64,000 bases of DNA, taken from NCBI GenBank assembly GCA_017591395.1, contig WEDG01003449.1:124001-188000 (forward strand), read 5' to 3'. Shown here piece after piece: positions 56,046-64,000 of the stretch (the stretch's first letter is position 1; each line of letters opens with the position of its first letter). The notes under the pieces are model-generated. The model was given only the letters and a program-made list of their open reading frames with translations, did no database searches and had not been told where the DNA came from. A program made the position numbers and the translations under genes. This DNA is from Schistocephalus solidus (taxonomy: Eukaryota; Platyhelminthes; Cestoda; Diphyllobothriidea; Diphyllobothriidae).

Positions 56046-57403
56046 TCCTGAAATACTAGCCCTACGAGCAAATGTACTCAAAAAAACTAGTAGCTACGGC
56101 ATAACCACTTTTCATGTCACTATTTTGAATATAGCAGGCAATGACTAATGCAGGTAAGTGTTACCACCTCTCAGTTCTTCGACTGCATGCTTTCTGATAA
56201 GACCGTATTTGATAATTATTACTTGAATAAATTCACGCAAAGTGGATCTGAGATGACTTGATTCAAGAAAGGATGGGAGATTAGAAGCAACTTGGACTCC
56301 TTTCCTCCAAACAAACCTATATAGATAGAGTATCGTGGTTGCTGCTTCAAAGAAAGCTCCTCAAACGAGTCTTACTAGAATCCTACTTTAATTTCGTCGC
56401 TATCTGACAGATTGCTATACGAACTTTAGGTAAATGGTTAATAAGTGGACCCCTAATGAGTTTTATTTAGTTACGAAATGACTTGCGGAAATGTTTGTGA
56501 AGTGACTGTTAAAAGTTATAGTAAAGCAGAGAGAAGTCTGATGTTAAACTCAATAAGCTAACCCAAGGGTATGCATTTCCTTGCATACTGCTTAGAAGCG
56601 CATCGCTTGAATGTAATAGGGCAAATTCAGCAGAGCTATGATTTAAAAATACCATCTTTGCGCAATGACCTCAGAAAATTAACGGCGGCGTTACTAAAAC
56701 ACCCGAAAGTCGTTTGCGTGTAATCGATTATTTTAAAGAGAGCTTTTAGAGTCAGGGAAGGTCATTTGCTGTTATCGGACTCCAAACTCCATTGAAGTGA
56801 TGAAAACCCAGAACACACCCCAACGTTATCGATTATCTTTCTACGTAGAGTTGTAAAAGTAAGACCGTTTTGATTAGCAAGGGTATCATCCTCAATATTT
56901 AAGTGAACATTTTAAACTTACTTAAAATGTATATCAACATGATTCAACTTCAAAACCCCAGCTTTCCATTCAACCTCGATCCAAAGCTCGCTAAGCGTTC
57001 AATCGTGGATTCCGTTGCGCGCCCGTCTAGCAACGACTCACGTGAGTTCGGCCAAGTAACAGCAGATTTTCCGTTTCCCTTTCCTTTAGTTGGTTTAGAT
57101 TATAACTGAATTCACCATAGAAGTTCTTCTAAGCGGTAGAGAAACGCCGCCAGGCTGCAAATAGCAGTACTTGAGGGCAAAATAAACGTGGGGTATCAGG
57201 CGAACTATTGGTTCCATCTGTGGCCGGTAGTCGTGATTGCGACGCCTGTCGTCCTCGTTCAATGACCTGCTGTGTCAAGGTTATTTACCTTTGTAGCTTT
57301 TGGTTTCCGATACGCCGACCTTTCTGTCTGGCCAACTGCAGTGTGCACACACGGGCGCATTCCGACGGTCACAGCCGTCCATGTTACAATTAAAAATGCC
57401 CCC
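56046..57403. other. No recognisable gene
   Basis: AT-rich, with short open frames only (for example 56903-57109). No motif, RNA gene or repeat was assigned. Confidence 0.35.
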
Positions 57404-57690
57404 CTGTAACGAACCCGGAAGTAAACAGGGTTGTTTACGGGCTTAAGATGACTTTCGCGCGGATCTACGTTGGAGAAGGTGTATGTCTGTGAAGATATCC
57501 AATGCCATTCCCTCACTACTGCCGACTTCCCTCCCGAAGCACGCTGCAAGTCACCTCTCTCACTCTACGTCGGGGTCTTCCGTGGCCCTACCCAGCAGCT
57601 GCTCAGAGCGCAGCATTTCCCACGGGTTGTTTAGCAGACATGCTGGCGTCATTTCCCCATCTAGATGCATCATCCCGTTATTGTAACTCA
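57404..57690 (+). repeat. Dispersed repeat, partner of 2166-2400
   Basis: CTGTAACGAACCCGG, TTGTTT, GACTTTCGCGCGGATC and TGTCTGTGAAGATATCC occur in the same order as at 2169-2275. The remainder to 57690 diverges. It is possibly an LTR or a LINE leader. It ends where the minus-strand zinc-finger LINE tail begins. Confidence 0.5.
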
Positions 57691-59090
57691 TCCTTTTTTC
57701 GTAAATTGAATATTTCTCTGTACATTATATCCATGTTCTAGTTTGACGTAGAAATTGGAATTGTCGTATTGTTGGTGCATTGCGTCCGAAGATGTCCAAC
57801 CAGGCCGATTCGCGCGCGGAAGATGCGTTGACAGCGCGGGCATGTTGGCAGGGCCTGGGTGGGCATCGACGATATTGGTCCGGGGCATTGATGACTTTCG
57901 TGCCGCTCTTTTGGCCTTGGCGGCGGCGATCCGGTTGGCCTCATAGATTGCTGAACCAGTCTTCACGGATATTCTCCATGCCGGTCTATCCTGGGCGAGG
58001 TCTATTAGGTCGCCGGGTTGAGTTGCAGTTGCTTCAGCGATTTCTTCAAAGTGTCCTAGTAGCGTCGTTTTTGACCTCCGTGCCGGCGAGAACCCGTAGC
58101 GACATTACCGTAGAAAAGTCGTTTGGGTAGTCGCTCGTCGTCCATTCTTACCAGGTGGCCCCTCCATCGCATTTGCACTTGCCTCAGCATGGCGTGGATG
58201 CTGAGGATTCCGGTCCTCTCCAGGACTTCCGTGTCCGGGATCCTGTCTTGACATCTCAGCTTCAGTATTCTGCGGAGGCAGCTGAGATGGAAGTGATTCA
58301 GCTTCCTGGCTTAGTTCGAGTAGACGGTCCAGGTCTCCGCTCCGTAAAGGATTGTCGTCAAGACGACGGCCTTGTACATCTTAAGTTTGGTGTTCAGATG
58401 AATACCGTGGCGATTCCACACGAAGGCTGCAGCCGGCCGAAGGCCTGACTGGCTTTGGAGATCCTTTGGGCAACCTCGTCATCGATTCTCGTGTTGCTTG
58501 ACAGCGTGCTTCCTAGATAAGCGAAGGTTTCCACGTTTTTGAGTTGAGCACCGTTGACATTGATTCGGGGAGCATTGTATTCCGCGCTGGGTGGCGGCTG
58601 GTGCATGACAACCGTTTTGGCTGTACTGATTGTTAATCCAAAATCGGCGCAGCCTGCGGCGACGAGGTCCATACTCCTTTGCATATCCTCCTCCGTCACG
58701 GTGTTAAGGGCGCAGTCGTCCGCGAAGAGCAAGTCATGGACTGTAGTCGTAGACACGCGCGTTGGAGCCTGCATACGCCGACTGTTGAGAAGGTGCCCGT
58801 CAGTTCTGTAGGCGATGCGGATCCCAGGCTGCTCATCACGGTAGGCCTCCATCAGCATAGCCGAGAACATGAGATTGAACGGAGTGGGAGCCAATACGCA
58901 GCCCTACTGCACTCCGTTGGTCACTGTTAATGCTTCGGATACCGTCCCGTTGTCAGTGACGCGCGCCGTCATCCCGTCATGAAGCTGATGCACCATGTGC
59001 GTGAACCACTCAGGACAGCCAACTTTCTGCATGACTTTCCACAGTCCGTCGTGATTCACCGTGCCAAAGGCTTTCGTTAGATCCACGCAT
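57690..59090 (-). mobile_element. Zinc-finger LINE, second copy, 5'-truncated
   Basis: The minus strand from 59086 reads DLTKAFGTVNHDGLWKVMQK, CPEWFTHMVHQLHDGMTARV and then, past a stop near 58900, APTPFNLMFSAMLMEAYRD, VHDLLFADDCALNTVTEEDM (FADD box intact, about 58730), GLTISTAKTVVMHQPPPSAE and LKNVETFAYLGSTLSSNTRI. The segment 58448-58020, deleted from the plus-strand copy at 33480-37185, is present here in shifted frames ([40 protein letters not shown]). The C-terminal finger CPRCQRIFRARIGLVGHLRT, then QC, lies at about 57840-57775. The element is 5'-truncated at 59090. It is dead but catalytically better preserved than the other copy. Confidence 0.9.
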
Positions 59091-59495
59091 CAGTTAGTTC
59101 GTCCGGCTGAATGCCGGGGAATGGTTAAGGATTCTCTTCGGCGTACACTGCATCATCAATTATCCGTTCTATATTGCCTTATGTGTGCGTGTGTGCTTAC
59201 CCCAACAACATCCTGCCGCTCAATCATCACTTAACCCAAACCTCGATTTCCAAATATCTTAATGTTTACTCTAGGTGTGAACGTTTCGACCAGTAACAAA
59301 GTAATTTTTGTGTGTCCCGAGTCGGAGAACATGAAAATAACGCCTACACCCAGGCTATCAGGCGCAGGTAAAAGGGTACACACCCTGCCGTCGCGAGGGG
59401 GTTGTGATAGAAGCTACAGCCGCCTATCCAAGCCTGGGGCTGATAAGGACTTTTACGACTCTCCCATATTTAATGCTTAGTATTTGGTTAACTTT

Positions 59496-60722
59496 GTAGA
59501 ATATATCCGGCAGCCAACCGTAGCTCGTTCGGGTATTTCTAACAGAGTCCTGTTTTAATCAAGTCGCCTTATAGCTTGTCTAGATTAAATCGCCTGAGTC
59601 GGCTTACTTCGTGCCGACTTCGTGCAAACCTGTCAACCTGCTCCACGCCCTCCCCCACAAAGACTCTCGTGTCATCCCCCAGACAGGCGTACAAAATGAC
59701 TTCAAAGCCCCGGTCAGATTACCTACCCCCCTATAACTAGATAATGAAGGGAGAGAAGTAAATTATAGGTTAGAGCTATAAGCATTAATCCAACTGCAAA
59801 AACGTAAATCATGTTGAATATGACCGGGGGAGGGAGACAAAGTAACCACGCCCAAACTACAAATGGGAGGGTTGACGATAGTAAAGATGTGTTTGAGGAC
59901 CAATGCAAAGGAGAAGACCCAATGCTCCGGAATAAACCATGGATGGTCCAGGATAGCGAAAACGGTAGGGATACCTTTTATGGCCGCCTAAACACGGTAA
60001 TAGGAACCACCCCATACGCTTAAAATAGGTGGCCTTACGGTAAATTTCAGGAAGATAAAATATAGACGTGTGTTAACGCTAAGACTAACCCGAATAAAAA
60101 ACTAAACTGTCACCTTAATCATAACCCTAGCCCTACCATTAACCTAACCCCTACAGCTTACACTATAATAACCTTAACCCTTAGTCTAATCATGATCTGC
60201 AGCCAACTCTGACCTTCAAATCAAATTTAAACCTAACCCTAAACGGAACTTTGACCATTATTGTACGTTCCCACGTATGCTGTCCTCCTGGAACACTAGA
60301 ATTTTCGGCCTTTCTCCCACCGTTGAAACTCCCGGACTTAACAGTGTATCCCTTCAACTGACAATTTTATATCTCTATCGACACTATTTACCGTTTAATT
60401 TAACATTTCATCGTTTGTCTCGGATAAATACCTCTTTCTGTGTCTCCCAATCCTCTGGTGATTTGTTCGAAGCTCCCATCTTCTTCCCGTGTAATCTGAC
60501 ACTAATTTTATTTCTGTACGCCTCGAGACATTTGGTTGTAAGTACATCATTTCAACTTTGCTAATCATCCCACATTATGGAACCGTGTTTCCGTCCAAAT
60601 CGGCTTATTTATAACACTCCTACTTACGGAGGGACACGAAGTAAGCCGACCCAAGCGATTTAAATCAGAACTCTAGTAGAAATACCCGAACGAGATACAG
60701 TTGGCTGCCGGTTATATTCTAC
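59496..60722. mobile_element. 1.2-kb element with long inverted terminal repeats
   Basis: 59496-59560 and 60658-60722 are inverted repeats (GTAGAATATATCCGGCAGCC and onward against the reverse complement GTAGAATATAACCGGCAGCC). They continue inward with 59583-59612 (ATTAAATCGCCTGAGTCGGC and onward) pairing with 60635-60665, after a 23-base extra segment in the left arm. Identity is about 85-90% by eye. No transposase ORF; the interior holds degenerate telomere-like repeats at 60110-60245. It is probably a non-autonomous DNA transposon or foldback element. The GTAGAATAT ends were set by loss of symmetry, and no target duplication was confirmed. Confidence 0.65.
60110..60245 (+). repeat. Degenerate telomere-like CCCTAA repeats
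   Basis: AATCATAACCCTAGCCCTACC, ATTAACCTAACCCCTAC, ATAACCTTAACCCTTAGTC and AAACCTAACCCTAAACGG are irregular variants of the C-strand of TTAGGG. They lie inside the element with long inverted repeats. Comparable runs are at 33075-33185. Confidence 0.55.
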
Positions 60723-63119
60723 ACTAACTCTAATCCTGGACATAATTTCCTTGGTATTTAGCGCAAAGCCACATGATTTGTGGACGGTTCCTTTGCCCAT
60801 ATCCTGTTTAGGTGACCTTACCTTTAAAACGTCAAATGCCCAAAAGCAAACGATTTCCACAATGACTACGCCGTTATCATCAAGTTGGCTCATATATGTT
60901 TTACACCACCTCTTCCAGATTACTTCATTAAGCAAGAAATTATCGAAAAACGTGCGCACTTGTGTAAATTGACACAGAGGGGAAAGTCACCTATGTGTCA
61001 ACAAAAATATATAAACCTTTGAAATTTTTTTCCAGTTTGCATTTTAAGCAGCCTGCATCTGAAGATTACATTGACAACGAAGATGGAGCAGTGTAACAAG
61101 CTATCCTTCCTGGACGTTAATATGTTTACACAGGGAAGATGATTCAATAAGATTATCGGTTTTCCGCGAGAATATACGGCGAGGTCAATACTTATATTCC
61201 ATGAGCTTTGTACCAATACGACGAAAACGAAACCTGGTGCATACACTTCTTGAAAGAGCGAAAAAACATTTGCTCCACTGAGACACTAGATGCAGAAATT
61301 GCCCGTCTCGAAGCCACCTGACTAAAGTGCGGCTTGTTAGGAGGAGTCACCTTAACCGACTCGCGCGCACGCCGCCCAGACGACTTACTCCCATGCGGCA
61401 CTAGAGATCCGCGGACATGCCGTCCGCGCGGTTGTCACGCCAGCTGCCGACCGGATGAGTCAAAGGACCAATCGGGATGCAACCACTGAAGACCATTATC
61501 TAATTGGTCCGATCGCCGTCGTACCTTGAACATGCTCGTACATTCTTTGTTTGCCTTGAACATCGCTATTAGCATACGGTAATACACCTCCATTCTTTTG
61601 TCCTTGTTGTTCAGTTCTCCTTTGGAGATTCGATCGACGCGTTGTTTGATGGGCGATCATCAAGGCTTGTTGCAAGACCATAACACATCTAGCTAGCACG
61701 CTTTATCCAAAGGTGTAGCAACCCTCTCTTACGGCCAAAACTGAGAGGAACAGTCAGTCCCGAAATAGGCCTTGTGATAGCTTTCCTCCTTAAGGGTGAC
61801 AAAATTTCAAATACCATCAGGCGATAGCTGCGATGTACCAATTAAATTACGTACGATGCAGCCGAACTCATATTCACTGATCCTACTAAAAATATTATAA
61901 TTAAACAGGCAAAGGATGCGTTGCCATTGCATTCCACCTCACATTGTGTTTCTGAATTCACGTGCACTTGCGTATGTATGTACACTGGGCGAATGCAAAG
62001 GGAATTAGCAGCAGGGTCAGTTGAACACTTGCCTGAACAGCTTATTAAACAGGAGAATAAAATTCCTCGCTCTTCTATCACGAAACATCTCTTAGATGGT
62101 GATCACTCTGTTGACTCCAAAACCGTCCTCCGTATAATTGTTCGGGTATCGACAATGCGAATCCTGCGCTGCTTGGAAGCAGTCCACATATAGCGGGAGA
62201 AACCCGACCTATCCAAGCAGCTGGACCACGAGGTCAACCTCAAATTGCCCTAGTAATCCGTAGACCTTAGGTTTACTCATCCCCTTTTGTATGCACAATT
62301 TTTCCTTTTTTTCCTTCCTATATTGCGGTTTTCAGTTACTAGTTTCATTGATTATCCTCCGAGCGGTAAACAACGACCTTACTGCATTTTTTGATGAACG
62401 CTCATCAATCGTTAACGAAACGCACTCATCCCACTCGTCTCATGCTCGAGCCCCGCCAGCAGCCGCATAGCGGCTAGTATTAGAAGAGTCATCGTTAATA
62501 ACCTTTTTGTTGCGCACTGATTTTCTGTGCAAATTAAACTTCCTGTATGCTTCTTATTTTTTATCTATGCTATGCAGGGACGAGTTGTAGTGGATAAGCC
62601 GTTACGAAATTTGATTGTTTCAAGAATTAATTCCACCGTGCAGGCCTGTTTTGAATCCACAGGCCACTAAATTCGTTTTATCGAGATACTGCACCCTTCC
62701 AAACGAATAAACCCGTAAGAAAGAGGTGCGTTCACCGGTGAATACCTCCTCTTCTTCCGAAATGTTACCTGGGAATCTCATTGTCACCGTTGTTCAATAG
62801 AGCCGAGTGGATGTCATTTCGCTGTATATAAATCGAGAAATTCTAAAGTTTTCGTTAACGCGCTGTATGCCATAGAATGCGCTAAACATTGGATCTTTAG
62901 AGATGTGTTGAGCTGGGGGAATAGATCGAAACAGTAAGTACGCAAGCATTCTAAAGCAGCTTAGAGTCGCAAAAAGTGTGTGAGTAACTGCAGTAGTTAA
63001 TAAAAAATTTGTCATTTCCTTATAAAGGCAAAGAAAGTTAAACGTGTAGGTTGACGGCGTGGATGCTGATAGTTAATTACAGTGCCCTGTAGCCGGTAGG
63101 TTTATATCAAGTTTCACGA
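60723..63119. other. No recognisable gene
   Basis: One low-grade exon-like frame occurs on the minus strand (about 60968-60830, ending at a GTAAGG donor), but it has no motif and no partner exon. The rest is stop-dense on both strands. I see no RNA gene. Confidence 0.35.
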
Positions 63120-63180
63120 AGAGGATGATGTAGATAATGCCACTGTTGCTGTCACTAACGGCGAACATTATTATTATGAA
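63120..63180 (+). repeat. Short repeat shared with 48617-48664
   Basis: GATAATGCCACTGTTGCTGTCACTAACGGCGAACATT resembles GATGATGCCACTGTTACTATCTCTAACGGCGACATT at 48628-48663. Both lie beside microsatellites. On the plus strand both read as an acidic peptide with the pattern (D/N)ATVxxxNG(D/E), so an exonised or gene-derived repeat is possible. Confidence 0.5.
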
Positions 63181-63418
63181 CAGGAGAAGGAGGAGAAGAA
63201 GAAGAAGAAGAAGAAGAAGAAGAAGAGGAGGAGGAGGAGGAGGAGGAGGAGGAGGAGGAGGAGGAGGAGGAGGAGGAGGAGGAGGAGGAGGAGGAGGAGT
63301 AGAAGAAGAAGAAGAAGAAGAAGAAGAAGAAGAAGAAGAAGAAGAAGAAGAAGAAGAAGAAGAAGAAGAAGAAGAAGAAGAAGAAGAAGAAGAAGAAGAA
63401 GGAGGAGGAGGAGGAAAA
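63181..63418 (+). repeat. Compound GAA/GAG trinucleotide microsatellite
   Basis: 63185-63222 is mostly (GAA)n, 63223-63299 (GAG)n, 63300-63400 (GAA)n and 63400-63415 (GAG)n. The poly-Arg/Gly/Glu frame is an artefact. Confidence 0.95.
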
Positions 63419-63489
63419 TAATTGAAAGAGGAGTGTATGTTGTGTAGGACTTAGTCGTTCGTGATGGTTGAACTATCGTATTTTGTGTA

Positions 63490-64000
63490 GAAAGGATGAA
63501 AGTAAGTTAGCGCCTGTTGAGGGATGAACGCAGGACGCGCGTATGCCCTGCCGAGTGCAGGCACGAGAGTGTGTGGGCCCCCTAAACGGGCCGCGCAGTG
63601 GATGCGCTAGACCAACACTAGGGTCAGATAAGGGCACGGCAGATGTTATTCCCGTTGAGCTCCCGTGACAAATGGTCACATGGGGGCGTGGTAGCACGCG
63701 TAGGTGCCACCACGTCAGTTACCTTTGCCATACATGTCACTCCCACTGCGTGATCTCTGATTGCAGCGTGGCGTCACGGTCAGGAGCGTCTCCGACCGCA
63801 CCAGCCACCTGCACCCTCTCCCATCTCCGGTCGTCTTGACTCTGTCATGACATTAGACTCAGGTGGGGGAGGAGGAGAGAGTGCGGTAGCTACATCGCAA
63901 GTATATTATCATTCAAAAATAATCCATGCACAAGTCCCCATCGCTGCACCACCATGCTGTGGAACATACGACGGACATCGTCGGACTATGACGTTCAAAC
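63490..64000 (+). repeat. Dispersed repeat, second copy, running off the window
   Basis: 63735-64000 matches 37915-38255 in order and orientation. The leader 63490-63735 is GC-rich (GAGCTCCCGTGACAAATGG, GGTAGCACGCGTAGGTGCCA) and is not clearly present at 37 kb. Confidence 0.7.

Noticed and set aside
60660..60968. Minus-strand exon-like frame with a GTAAGG donor
   Set aside because: Overlaps the right inverted terminal repeat of the element ending at 60722 and has no partner exon; possible but unsupported.

Overview
This looks like nuclear DNA of a parasitic flatworm, probably a cestode of the diphyllobothriid type (Spirometra, Dibothriocephalus or Schistocephalus-like). I infer this from intron-bearing genes, many decayed CR1-like and zinc-finger LINEs, tRNA-derived SINEs, long trinucleotide microsatellites and a 2-Cys peroxiredoxin of flatworm type. 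The genus is a judgement from family resemblance and was not tested. Coding density is very low. Nearly every long reading frame is a piece of a retroelement or a microsatellite artefact.

Layout: 1-16.4 kb is a graveyard of nested non-LTR retrotransposons. It holds at least four CR1-like lineages on both strands, several inserted into one another, followed by a decayed SWIM-type Mutator-like transposase (14.8-16.2 kb). 16.4-31 kb is mostly unrecognisable, apart from two LINE remnants (about 21.2 and 23.5 kb) and a likely 3'-terminal exon of an unidentified plus-strand gene (23.9-24.2 kb). 31-32 kb has a SINE, a 0.5-kb GAA tract and a Penelope-like terminal module. 33.5-37.2 kb carries a nearly full-length but dead LINE with endonuclease, reverse transcriptase and C-terminal C2H2 fingers. 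A second, minus-strand copy of that family lies at 57.7-59.1 kb.

Two host genes can be supported. The first is a minus-strand gene, previously unannotated as far as I can tell. Its last five coding exons lie at 48158-48015, 46131-45847, 42749-42519, 42127-41930 and 39331-38799. Every intron I infer is phase 1 and the joins keep one frame. They encode about 460 residues of charged Ser/Pro/Arg-rich sequence with no membrane segment, probably a disordered tail. Its introns hold a LINE, a near-perfect foldback palindrome and microsatellites. The second is a complete plus-strand typical 2-Cys peroxiredoxin in three exons (52176-54033), with a TATA box, a 50-bp second intron and a poly(A) signal. 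It removes hydroperoxides using thioredoxin-family electrons, a central antioxidant activity in flatworms that lack catalase.

Between and beyond these lie a 304-bp tandem duplication carrying tRNA-like sequences, a 130-bp hairpin element (55.4 kb), a 1.2-kb element with long inverted terminal repeats (59.5-60.7 kb), degenerate telomere-like CCCTAA stretches and another large microsatellite (63.2 kb). I see no rRNA gene, CRISPR array or prokaryote-type operon.
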